A DNA stretch of 64,000 nucleotides from Opitutus sp. Lineage in GTDB: Bacteria > Verrucomicrobiota > Verrucomicrobiia > Opitutales > Opitutaceae. The stretch covers positions 108,195-172,194 of the forward strand of contig PNJQ01000001.1 of the NCBI GenBank assembly GCA_013821985.1, written 5' to 3'. The position numbers and the translations under genes are program-made. The notes beneath the pieces were generated by a model. The model did no database searches. It was not told the DNA's origin and worked only from the letters and a program-made list of their open reading frames with translations. Of this stretch, positions 9,501-16,893 are shown piece by piece (the first letter of the stretch is position 1; each line of letters begins with the position of its first letter).

Positions 9501-9961
9501 GCGTCGCTCGAGCCGAGGCGGCGCAACCAAGCGGTCCACCGCCAGGACCGGGTCGCCTGCAACCGGGCGAGCTCGCCGGCGAGGGCGGACGTCCGAGCAC
9601 GTTCCGCTTCAAGTTGCCCGCGCAGCGTCATGGACTCGGCTTCGCACTCGGCCGCATTTTCTAACGTGCGCGCGAGTTGGGCGGATTGTTCCCGAAACTG
9701 GATTAAAGCGGCGTCGAGCTGCTGTTGCACCGCCGCGGCGTGGGCCTGCGTCGCGGCCGTGACCTCCCCGAGGTGCTTCGCCTCTTCCAATTTTTCGTCA
9801 GCGAGTTGTTGGGCGGACTGCAACAGGCGCTCGAGCTCGAGCAAACGCGGAGCCAGCATTTCGCGCGCGTCCTCCAATTCCATGATACGCACCTGAGCAA
9901 GAATCAGCTGCTGGCGCAGGCGGTTCTGCAGCTCGGTGGGCTCCGGGGAGGCGGGCGTCAT
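9497..9961 (-). CDS. Small coiled-coil protein with a glycosyltransferase-type C-terminal tail
   Basis: This 154-aa protein is almost entirely heptad-like helix rich in Ala, Glu, Gln, Leu and Arg (residues ~8-130). It ends in a short tail, ATRSWRWTAWLRRLG. A tail of the form S-W-R-x-T-x-P/W-L-R is common at the end of coiled coils attached to bacterial glycosyltransferases, but here no catalytic domain is present. The gene is coupled to the following GT4 by an ATGA overlap, so the two products may form one complex, as if a GT coiled-coil module had been split off. ATG 9961 is the first start. No enzymatic function is proposed. Confidence 0.75.
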   Translation of the reverse strand: MTPASPEPTELQNRLRQQLILAQVRIMELEDAREMLAPRLLELERLLQSAQQLADEKLEEAKHLGEVTAATQAHAAAVQQQLDAALIQFREQSAQLARTLENAAECEAESMTLRGQLEAERARTSALAGELARLQATRSWRWTAWLRRLGSSDA

Positions 9962-10025
9962 CGTCGCGGCAACTCAACGCGCGAGCGCCGGTGAAGGGAA
10001 GCCAATTGTCCGCGGGCGCCTGGCG

Positions 10026-10745
10026 TCACAGCCGGTAGCTCGCGCTGGCAGCGTCGTTCGCGAACATCTTCACCGTGTCGAGCGACAGCGCGGTCAGGTC
10101 CATGCCGAGCAGTTTGGCCGCCTTGGCGAGCACGTCGTGAGTGACGGTGACGATGCCGCAGCCGCATTGCTCGGCTTGCACGATATTCAACACCTCGCGC
10201 ACGCTGGCCCAAAGCAGCTCCGCCTTGGGCTGATGGGTGAGCAGCTCGCGGCTGGCACGCATGATTGGCATAGGATCGACGCCGGTGTCGGCGATGCGCC
10301 CGGCGAAGACCGAAACGACTGACGGCACGCGCGGATTCAGCACCGCGGCGACGGCGCGGACCTGTTCCAGCGTGAGGATTGCCGTGATGTTAAGCTGCAC
10401 GCCTTCCGCCGCGAGTTCGCGAATCAGTGCCGTGGACGGTTCCGCGCGCGTGTTCGTGATGGGGATTTTTACATAGACGTTGCGGCCCCAGCTCGCGATT
10501 TGAAGTGCCTGGCGTTTCATCTCGGGGAATTCGTCGGCGAACACCTCGAGCGAGATTGGCTTGGCGGTGACGACCTGCAGGATATCGCGCGCAAAGGCCT
10601 CGTAGTCGGTAATCCCCGCCTTTTTCATCAGCGTGGGATTTGTCGTGAGGCCCTTGATGTAGGGCTTGGCGTAGAGGTCGAGGATGCCGGCCTTGTCGGC
10701 GCCATCGGCATAGATCTGGATCTTGAGGTCGTTAAGTCCGGGCAT
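10026..10745 (-). CDS. Transaldolase family protein
   Basis: This 239-aa TIM-barrel protein is of the short transaldolase type. The early motif IKGLTTNPTLMKKAG and the Schiff-base lysine strand VYVKIPITNT match the family; a later SVFAGRIADTG strand also fits. Transaldolases exchange a dihydroxyacetone unit between sugar phosphates, linking fructose 6-phosphate and erythrose 4-phosphate with sedoheptulose 7-phosphate and glyceraldehyde 3-phosphate. It lies directly downstream of the heptose phosphatase, isomerase, nucleotidyltransferase and kinase genes, so it may supply sedoheptulose 7-phosphate to that pathway (inference). The length is well below TalB (~317 aa) and close to the TalC/F6P-aldolase group, so aldolase activity is an alternative. 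ATG 10745 lies 8 bp after the previous stop. Confidence 0.88.
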   Translation of the reverse strand: MPGLNDLKIQIYADGADKAGILDLYAKPYIKGLTTNPTLMKKAGITDYEAFARDILQVVTAKPISLEVFADEFPEMKRQALQIASWGRNVYVKIPITNTRAEPSTALIRELAAEGVQLNITAILTLEQVRAVAAVLNPRVPSVVSVFAGRIADTGVDPMPIMRASRELLTHQPKAELLWASVREVLNIVQAEQCGCGIVTVTHDVLAKAAKLLGMDLTALSLDTVKMFANDAASASYRL

Positions 10746-10753
10746 GGTGGAAT

Positions 10754-11311
10754 TCAGGAATGGGCCAGAATGATCTCGGTCGCGCGAGCAAGATCAGGGG
10801 CGGTGAAATGAGGACGGGCGCGCAGAGATTCGTCGTATCCGAGATCAAGGAAGACGGTCCGGACGCCGGCGCGATGACCGCAATCGATATCGCGCCACCG
10901 ATCGCCGACCATCCACGAACGGCTGAGATCCAGGCCGAGGGCGGTGGCGGCGTCGAGGAGCATGCCGGGCGCGGGTTTGCGGCGCGGGTCCTCCGGATGG
11001 GCGCCGCCCTGGCCGGGTGCGATGCAAACTTCGATCCGTTCGATCTCTGGGATGAGCGCGCGCAGGCGGACGTGCATGGCCTCGACGAGCGCGGCGGGAG
11101 TGGTGCCGCGGCCGACGTCGGGCTGGTTGGTGGCGACGACGAGCGCGAAGCCGGCAGCGTGCAGCCGCTGGCACGCCGCGGCGACGCCGGGCAACAGATG
11201 AAATTCGTCGAGCGTGGCGGGTGGATACGGTTTTCCTGCGCGCACGACGGGGGCGTTCAACGTGCCGTCACGGTCGAGAAAGACGGCCGGGCGAAGAAGG
11301 ATATCGGCCAC
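10754..11311 (-). CDS. gmhB: HAD phosphatase, GmhB-like (heptose 1,7-bisphosphate 7-phosphatase)
   Basis: This protein of about 185 aa is of the HAD/histidinol-phosphatase type. The nucleophile motif is FLDRDGTLN, motif II is VVATNQ, the lysine is in RRKPAPGM, and motif IV is MVGDRWRDID. In the ADP/GDP-heptose pathways GmhB removes the 7-phosphate from D-glycero-D-manno-heptose 1,7-bisphosphate. The Cys/His zinc loop typical of GmhB is mostly lost: only the first Cys remains in VCIAPGQGG, and DPRRKP replaces the usual CxCRKP. The assignment therefore rests partly on neighbours (isomerase, nucleotidyltransferase and kinase upstream). The ORF track GTG 11353 would overlap the upstream gene by 31 bp; GTG 11311 is chosen because it avoids this and leaves a short leader before the HAD motif. 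The start is uncertain. Confidence 0.8.
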   Translation of the reverse strand: MADILLRPAVFLDRDGTLNAPVVRAGKPYPPATLDEFHLLPGVAAACQRLHAAGFALVVATNQPDVGRGTTPAALVEAMHVRLRALIPEIERIEVCIAPGQGGAHPEDPRRKPAPGMLLDAATALGLDLSRSWMVGDRWRDIDCGHRAGVRTVFLDLGYDESLRARPHFTAPDLARATEIILAHS

Positions 11312-11322
11312 GTCCGCGCGGG

Positions 11323-11931
11323 TCAGAGCTTCGTCGCGGCGACCGACTCCCACTTTGTCTGCGCGATCTTGAGATCCGGGTGCGAGACGAAAAGGTGCCA
11401 GACGACGGCTTGGAACGCCTCGGAGTGCGGCGTGATGGTGGCGGCGTTGACCACCGGGACGATGACGCAGGCGTGGGCGACCTTGGCGGTGTAGCCGCCG
11501 TCCTTGCCGAGGATGCCGACAATGCGCGCGCCGGTGTGCTGTGCGAATTGCAGAGCGGTGACGAGGTTCGGCGAGACGTTTTGCTCAAGATTGCCGCCGC
11601 CGACGGAGAAGACCAGCACGCAGTCCTTCGCGTTCAGGCGCGAGGTGCGCAACCACTCCACGAATACCGTGGCCCAGCCTTCATCGTTCGTGCGCGCGGT
11701 GAGTTCGGAGACGTTGTCGGTGGGCGCGTAGGTCTCGAGCCCGGCGATCTTGCGGAAATCGTTCACGGCGTGCGACGCGTTGGCCGCGCTGCCGCCGACT
11801 CCAAGGATGAAGAGGCGTCCGCCCCGGTCGCGCGTGGCGCGGAGTTCGGCGACGCAAGCCTCGCAGTCGGTCGGATTGAGGCGCGCAACGATCTCGGCCG
11901 TTTCGCGCAGGTGCTGGGCAGCGTAGGACAT
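11323..11931 (-). CDS. gmhA: SIS-domain phosphosugar isomerase, GmhA-like
   Basis: This 202-aa protein is a single SIS domain. The phosphosugar-binding segment FILGVGGSAANASHAVNDFRK and the later VFSVGGGN stretch are characteristic. GmhA isomerises sedoheptulose 7-phosphate to D-glycero-D-manno-heptose 7-phosphate, the first committed step to nucleotide heptoses. The gene sits between HddC-like and GmhB-like genes, which supports this role over other SIS functions. The ORF track start (12159) gives a long low-complexity extension overlapping the upstream gene; ATG 11931 starts the recognisable domain, 49 bp after the previous stop. Confidence 0.84.
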   Translation of the reverse strand: MSYAAQHLRETAEIVARLNPTDCEACVAELRATRDRGGRLFILGVGGSAANASHAVNDFRKIAGLETYAPTDNVSELTARTNDEGWATVFVEWLRTSRLNAKDCVLVFSVGGGNLEQNVSPNLVTALQFAQHTGARIVGILGKDGGYTAKVAHACVIVPVVNAATITPHSEAFQAVVWHLFVSHPDLKIAQTKWESVAATKL

Positions 11932-11980
11932 GGGTAAGACCAATCGGGAATTCGTTCGCCGGAGAAAAGCGGAAAAAGCC

Positions 11981-12709
11981 TCAACTCGCACCGGCCCCCG
12001 GCGCGCGGCGGAGATGACGATCCAATTCAGCCAGACCGGCGACCGAACCAATCTCGTAGAAACGCTCGCGGATTTCGTGTCCCGAGAGCTGGCCACGCCG
12101 ACTGAGCTCCGCTTGCACGGTGGCGAGATCCACGGACGTCTCGCGCGGATATCCCGCAAACGCTGCGGCGCGCATCACACTCAAACCGTAGTCGATGTGG
12201 TGCATGCGGGGTTGTTTCTCGGACTTCGAGTAGAGACGTATCTGGCCGTCTTCGAACCACACGTTACTTGCGTCGAAGGCTCCGCGGTTTTCGTAAACCG
12301 TCATCAGAGCCGGCTGCCCCGCGGCAATAAACGCCTGCCCGACGGCCGCATAGTCGATCGGCAGGTAGGAATCGCCATACAGCACGTAGAAGGCGTCGCC
12401 CAGTTTCGGCAGCGCGCGGATCAGGGCTCCGCCTGTGCCGAGGGGTTTTTCGCCGTCGAAAGAGTATTCGATTTCCACGCCCCAGCCGGCCCCGTCTCCA
12501 TAGCGCGCGACGATTTGTTCGCCGAGGTGACCGACGCAGAGCACGAGGCGCCTAAGGCCGGCGCTTCGAAGGAGGCGGAGTTGGTGATTGAAAAACGGCT
12601 CGCCCGCGACCTCCACGAGCAGTTTCGGTATTGTCCGGGTGATTGCGCCCAAGCGGGTGGCCTTGCCGCCGGCAAGCAGCGCGACAGGCAGCGGAGCGGT
12701 AGGTTTCAC
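11981..12709 (-). CDS. hddC: Sugar-phosphate nucleotidyltransferase, HddC-like
   Basis: This 242-aa protein opens with the nucleotidyltransferase signature LLAGGKATRLGAIT followed by IPKLLVEVAGEPF. The mid-protein motifs LGTGGAL and LYGDSYLP provide the nucleotide-binding and metal-binding aspartate positions. HddC transfers GMP to D-glycero-alpha-D-manno-heptose 1-phosphate to give the GDP-heptose donor. Placement beside GHMP kinase, SIS and HAD genes supports this. A glucose-1-phosphate type nucleotidyltransferase is the alternative by homology alone. The start is GTG 12709, 37 bp downstream of the kinase gene. Confidence 0.84.
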   Translation of the reverse strand: MKPTAPLPVALLAGGKATRLGAITRTIPKLLVEVAGEPFFNHQLRLLRSAGLRRLVLCVGHLGEQIVARYGDGAGWGVEIEYSFDGEKPLGTGGALIRALPKLGDAFYVLYGDSYLPIDYAAVGQAFIAAGQPALMTVYENRGAFDASNVWFEDGQIRLYSKSEKQPRMHHIDYGLSVMRAAAFAGYPRETSVDLATVQAELSRRGQLSGHEIRERFYEIGSVAGLAELDRHLRRAPGAGAS

Positions 12710-12746
12710 GGGTGGTGGGCGCGCTGCGCAGGACGTGCGGCGCCGG

Positions 12747-13730
12747 TTAATTCTGGGCGACGACTTTGGTGCCTTCGAAATCGAACCGGAACCGCACTTC
12801 GGGCAGACCCTTTTCCCGCATGGCGTGACGCAGTCGCGTCTTCTCCGGCGCGTAGAACATCAGAAAACCGCCGCCGCCGGCTCCGATGAGTTTTCCTCCG
12901 AGCGCTCCGTTGGCCATAGCATGATTATACCATTCGTTGATGCGGTCGTTGGTCATGCCGGAACTGCGCGCCTTTTTGCGCTGCCAGTGGACATCCATCA
13001 GGCGGGCGAATTCTTCCAAATTGCCGTTTTCAAGCGATTCGAGCGAGCGGTAGCCGAGTTCCTTCGTGAAGTGGAGATTGTCGAGCATCACCGGGTTGTT
13101 CTCCTTCGATTTGTCGTTCTGGTCCTTCAAAATTGCCGAAGCCGAGCGCGAATAACCGGTGAAGAAAAGCAGGAGATTATCCTCCAGATTGAACAGCGAT
13201 TCCTCGGAAATTTTGCACGGCCGGTATTCGACCCTTCCGTCACGATGGAACGTGAATGCCGTGATACCACCGACGGCCGCGATGTATTGGTCCTGCTTGC
13301 CCACCGGTTCGCCGAGTTTGTCGATCTCGATGTGACAGGCCTCCTCGGCCAATTCGGCGGGCGAGATGAGATTTTTTTTCGCCGTATGCAGGACCTTCAG
13401 CAGCGCCGTGGTGAAGCTGCCCGATGAACCGAGACCGGTGCCGCCGGGAATGTCCGCCATGGACGTCAACTCGAGGCTGCGCCCATCCAGACCGAGCAGC
13501 GCGAACGCTTCGCGCACGATCGGGTGCTCGAGCTGACTGGCGTGCGCGACGCGCTCGAGTTTCGAATATTTGACGATCAGGTCCGGCACGAATGTCCGGT
13601 GCAGTGTCAGGTAAACATATTTGTCGAGCGCACCGGCGACGAGAAAACCGCCGTGCTCCCGATAATACGACGGGAGGTCGGTGCCGCCACCACCAAGGGA
13701 AATGCGCAAGGGCGAACGCGTGATGATCAT
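12747..13730 (-). CDS. hddA: GHMP kinase, D-glycero-alpha-D-manno-heptose 7-phosphate kinase-like
   Basis: This 327-aa GHMP-superfamily kinase starts MIITRSPLRISLGGGGTDLP. It has the phosphate loop PGGTGLGSSGSFTTAL near residue 100 and the C-terminal motif KLIGAGGGGFLMF. The SLGGGGTDLP start and the overall length are characteristic of the HddA group, which phosphorylates heptose 7-phosphate at O1. Close homologues include fucokinase-type enzymes, but the adjacent GmhA, GmhB and HddC-like genes favour the heptose role. The ORF track start (14078) lies far inside the upstream oxidoreductase; ATG 13730 overlaps that gene's stop by 4 bp (ATGA). Confidence 0.88.
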   Translation of the reverse strand: MIITRSPLRISLGGGGTDLPSYYREHGGFLVAGALDKYVYLTLHRTFVPDLIVKYSKLERVAHASQLEHPIVREAFALLGLDGRSLELTSMADIPGGTGLGSSGSFTTALLKVLHTAKKNLISPAELAEEACHIEIDKLGEPVGKQDQYIAAVGGITAFTFHRDGRVEYRPCKISEESLFNLEDNLLLFFTGYSRSASAILKDQNDKSKENNPVMLDNLHFTKELGYRSLESLENGNLEEFARLMDVHWQRKKARSSGMTNDRINEWYNHAMANGALGGKLIGAGGGGFLMFYAPEKTRLRHAMREKGLPEVRFRFDFEGTKVVAQN

Positions 13731-14764
13731 GGGGCGAGTTGGTGGAGGGAGGCCGTGTTCACCGGATAGCCGCTCTGCCGGTAGATCGATTCCACGATCT
13801 CGAGCGTGCGGGTGGCTTCGGTCAAGCCAGGGGTGGGCGCGCGGTCGAGACGGAGGTCGTCCTCGAAGGCCGCGAGCTCGCGCCGCCACGAGTCGTCGGT
13901 GGCGGGGTATTCCCAAACCTTCGTCTCGGGCGGCCCCATTTGCGGCAGCATCTTGTAGAAGGTGCATCGCTCCAATCCATAGCTGCCGCCCAGACCATCG
14001 ATCGCGATCTTCGCGTCGCGGCCATAAATCTCGAGGGAGAAGAGATTTTTCCACTCGGTGCAACTGACGTGCAGCCACGCGGTCTGTCCCTGCCCGGTGC
14101 GCAACGAGAGGAACGCGTTGTCGTCAACCGGCATGTCCCAATAGGACGTAGTGGCGTGACCCTCCACGCGCGCGAATTCGCCGAGAAACCATCCGGCGAG
14201 ATCGATCAGGTGGACGCCTTGATCGATGAGTTCGCCCCCACCCGAGAGTCGGGGATCGGCGCGCCATTCACGATCATAGCCCTTGCGCCCGCCGTGGCCA
14301 TAACGTCCGCGCAGAAACATCAGCGGGCCGAGCGCGCCTTGCGCGACCAGTTCGCGGGCCTGCTGCAACGCCGGATGGAAGCGGTGATTGTAGCCGATGC
14401 GAACCTTGGCGCCCGTGCGGGCCGCGGCGGCGGCGATTGTGCGAAGTTGTCCGGCATTCAGCGCGCCGGGCTTTTCCACCAACACATGTTTACCGGCTTC
14501 CACCGCGGCGAGCGTCAGCGGAGCGAGAGCGCCGTTGATCGTTGCAACGATGCACGCATCGACGGTTGGATCGGCGAGCGCAGGGGACCAGTCCGCGATG
14601 CAAAGGCAATCTGGCGCGCTGGCTGCGAGCGTCTGGGCGCGCGCGACATCGACATCGCAGGCGTAGCGCAGCTGTCCGGGTCGCAGGGCGGCCGCGCGCT
14701 TTTTGCCGATGACACCGCAACCGGCGATCGCGTAGCGCAAGGGTGCAGGGGGCGCGTCTGGCAT
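13727..14764 (-). CDS. Gfo/Idh/MocA family oxidoreductase
   Basis: This 345-aa protein begins with a Rossmann motif (YAIAGCGVIGKKRAAAL) and carries the family signature EKPGALN near residue 95, with the presumed catalytic lysine. The C-terminal domain includes GGGELIDQGVHLIDL, in which the histidine and aspartate fit the family's active site. These enzymes oxidise or reduce a sugar hydroxyl or keto group, often on nucleotide sugars, with NAD(P). It is coupled by ATGA to the downstream HddA-like kinase and lies 3 bp after the SDR gene, so it probably acts on the heptose or a derivative (inference). Substrate and direction are unknown. Confidence 0.87.
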   Translation of the reverse strand: MPDAPPAPLRYAIAGCGVIGKKRAAALRPGQLRYACDVDVARAQTLAASAPDCLCIADWSPALADPTVDACIVATINGALAPLTLAAVEAGKHVLVEKPGALNAGQLRTIAAAAARTGAKVRIGYNHRFHPALQQARELVAQGALGPLMFLRGRYGHGGRKGYDREWRADPRLSGGGELIDQGVHLIDLAGWFLGEFARVEGHATTSYWDMPVDDNAFLSLRTGQGQTAWLHVSCTEWKNLFSLEIYGRDAKIAIDGLGGSYGLERCTFYKMLPQMGPPETKVWEYPATDDSWRRELAAFEDDLRLDRAPTPGLTEATRTLEIVESIYRQSGYPVNTASLHQLAP

Positions 14765-14767
14765 GGG

Positions 14768-15628
14768 CTAAACGGAGAACTTGCGACCGCGGTCTTCCGG
14801 GACGATCCGGCGCAACGTGTAAACGTCGCCCGCGAGTTCGGCGCGCAGCTGCGCGAAATTCCGCCAGGGATCCCACTGGGCGCTGATCAATTTGCCCGTG
14901 ATGCCCTCGCCCTCCGAGCTGGCGAGGTGGACGCAGAGTGCCGCCCCGAGCCTCGGATCCACGGCGCCTTCCTCCGACCATTTTTTATTTTTCGCGAAAA
15001 ATTCTGCGCCCGCTCGCTGGGGACCGGCCGCCAGAACCTGTTGCGTCATGCGGGTGCGCAGCGCGCCAGGCGCAACAGCGTTCACCCAGATGCAATCCTC
15101 GCGGTATTCCTCGGCGAGCGTCTCGGTCAGGCGGACAAGGGCCGCCTTCGTGGCCGCATAAGTTGCGAGTCGAGGCATGGGGTTGGTTGCCCCGCCACCG
15201 GAAATGTTGATGATGCGCCCCGAGCGGCGCGGCTTCATGCCTCGCAAGGCGTGTTGGCACACGAGCAATACGCCCGTGACGTTAATTTGCCACGCGCGCG
15301 TCCACTCCGCCAAATCCACCGTCTCGGTCGGGCCAATCGGCCCATAAACCCCGGCGTTGTTCACGACGGTATGCAACGGCCCGACCTCTGCGGTCCGCGC
15401 GAACAGCGCGGCGACACTCGTCGGCTCGGCGACATCGGCGGTGACACCGACGAGTTTCTGGTCGGGGTTTAATCGCGGTTGCAGTTCGGCTCGGGTGCGC
15501 TCGACGTCCTCGCTCGTGCGCGCACAAAAGACGACGTGCGCGCCTTCGGCGAGAAAGGCTTCGACGATATGACGGCCGAGGCCTTGGCTGCCGCCGGTGA
15601 CGAGTGTGGTGAGGCCGGGAAGTTTCAT
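14768..15628 (-). CDS. Short-chain dehydrogenase/reductase
   Basis: This 286-aa classical SDR has the cofactor motif TLVTGGSQGLGRHI, the structural NNAGVYG motif, the active-site serine in NISGGGATN and the YAATKAAL Tyr/Lys pair. After the catalytic core there is a C-terminal extension of about 90 residues with no feature I recognise. It would catalyse an NAD(P)-dependent carbonyl/hydroxyl conversion in the cytoplasm. It is coupled by ATGA to the upstream cysteine-less dehydrogenase and precedes the Gfo/Idh oxidoreductase, so three different redox enzymes stand in a row before the heptose genes. The substrate is probably a nucleotide sugar (inference from context only). Confidence 0.87.
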   Translation of the reverse strand: MKLPGLTTLVTGGSQGLGRHIVEAFLAEGAHVVFCARTSEDVERTRAELQPRLNPDQKLVGVTADVAEPTSVAALFARTAEVGPLHTVVNNAGVYGPIGPTETVDLAEWTRAWQINVTGVLLVCQHALRGMKPRRSGRIINISGGGATNPMPRLATYAATKAALVRLTETLAEEYREDCIWVNAVAPGALRTRMTQQVLAAGPQRAGAEFFAKNKKWSEEGAVDPRLGAALCVHLASSEGEGITGKLISAQWDPWRNFAQLRAELAGDVYTLRRIVPEDRGRKFSV

Positions 15629-16887
15629 GGACGACCGACGGTGAGGTAGAGAAGGCCCGGGTGGCCAGCCACGACTTTTTCGACGTGGCGATTCGCGTCG
15701 ATGACGACCGGCCGGCTCATGGCGGCAAGGAGGACAGGCCAGTCATAGTTGCGAAACTCCGGCCACTCCGTGCAAATGACGACAGCGTGTGCGCCGTGCA
15801 CCGCGTCGGCGGGATTTCCGAAGAGCGCAAGATCGTGATGGTCGCCATCGGTCGCGCGAATTAGCGGATCGAAGGCGCGGACGGTCACGCCGCCCGCTGC
15901 GAGCGTGCGACAAAGTTCTACCGCTGAACTGCGCCGCAATGTGCTCGTGCCCGGCGTGTAGGCGAGACCGAGCACGGCGACCGTCGGATGAGCGATGCCG
16001 GCCAGCACGGGGGCGAGTTTGCGGGCGACCCAGCCCCGGTGACGGTCGTTGCTCTCCTTGATCGCGGGAATCAGTGCCAGGGGCACCTTCTGTTGTGCAC
16101 CTAGGCCGGTGAGGGTGACCACGTCGCGCGCCAGCGTGCCGCCGGCGAACGGCCCGCCGGGATTAAGGTAGGCGCGGGCGCCGATGCGGGGCTCGCTCTT
16201 CAACCCATCCGCGACTTCACGGGCGTCGGCACCGACAGTTTCGGACAGTGCGGCAATCTCGTTCACGAACGCAATGGACAGCGCGAGGAAGGAATTCAGG
16301 GCGTGCTTCACCATCTCGGCGGATTCCGGTCGCATCCAAAAGAGGGGCGCGCCGAGCGGGGCAAACAGCTGTTCGAGCACGCCGCGAGCGATGACAGGGG
16401 CGCCCACGATGATCCGGGCCGGATGCTCGAATGCGTCGATGGCCTTGCCGAGCCGCAGGTTCTCGGGTGAACACGCGATCGGGTGGTGCGGAAATCGTGC
16501 GGCCAGGCGCGCGCACGATCCGACCGGGAGTTGCGACGAAACGAGCACCGGTGTGTTCGGCGCCAGTGCAGGTATTGCGCGCGCAATGCGCTCGAGCACC
16601 CACTCGGACTCAGACTGGTCGTCGGCGTTGACCGGAGTGTCGTAGCACACCCACAATAGGTCGGCGGCGGCGATCGCGGCCGGATCGATGGCGAAGCGCA
16701 GGGCGCCGCGCTTGATGCCTTGCGCGAGGAGTTCGTCGAGACCGGGCTCACGTAACGGCGCGCGCGCCGTTTCCAGTCCCGCGACGGTCGCTGCGTCAAA
16801 ATCGAGGCCGATCACATCGTGATGGCGAGCGGTGCACGCCGCGGTGACAGATCCGAGATGCCAGAGGCCGAGCACGGCGACTTTCAT
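15625..16887 (-). CDS. UDP-glucose/GDP-mannose dehydrogenase family protein lacking the catalytic cysteine
   Basis: This 420-aa protein has the three domains of nucleotide-sugar 6-dehydrogenases: N-terminal Rossmann domain (VAVLGLWHLGSV), central helix with the conserved AEMVKHALNSFL, and C-terminal domain (VAVLGLAYTPGTSTLRRS). The loop that normally reads GFGGSCFPKD is GGPFAGGTLARD here, one residue shorter and with no cysteine. The conserved Thr of SSTLP is Gln (SSQLP) and the PEFLREG block is PENLRLG. Known members need the cysteine for the thioester step to the uronic acid, so this one probably performs another reaction, a partial oxidation, or none. The reading frame is intact and ATGA-coupled to the SDR. 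A second, canonical family member lies at 44133-45500. Confidence 0.85.
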   Translation of the reverse strand: MKVAVLGLWHLGSVTAACTARHHDVIGLDFDAATVAGLETARAPLREPGLDELLAQGIKRGALRFAIDPAAIAAADLLWVCYDTPVNADDQSESEWVLERIARAIPALAPNTPVLVSSQLPVGSCARLAARFPHHPIACSPENLRLGKAIDAFEHPARIIVGAPVIARGVLEQLFAPLGAPLFWMRPESAEMVKHALNSFLALSIAFVNEIAALSETVGADAREVADGLKSEPRIGARAYLNPGGPFAGGTLARDVVTLTGLGAQQKVPLALIPAIKESNDRHRGWVARKLAPVLAGIAHPTVAVLGLAYTPGTSTLRRSSAVELCRTLAAGGVTVRAFDPLIRATDGDHHDLALFGNPADAVHGAHAVVICTEWPEFRNYDWPVLLAAMSRPVVIDANRHVEKVVAGHPGLLYLTVGRP

Positions 16888-16893
16888 GGGGAA

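Noticed and set aside
13731-14078. N-terminal extension of the HddA-like ORF 12747-14078
   Set aside because: It lies inside the Gfo/Idh oxidoreductase gene and lacks domain features; ATG 13730 starts the GHMP kinase signature.
15625-16887. Loss of the dehydrogenase cysteine explained by frameshift or pseudogene
   Set aside because: The frame is intact before and after the loop, downstream motifs are conserved and both ends are tightly packed with neighbours, so decay by frameshift is not supported.
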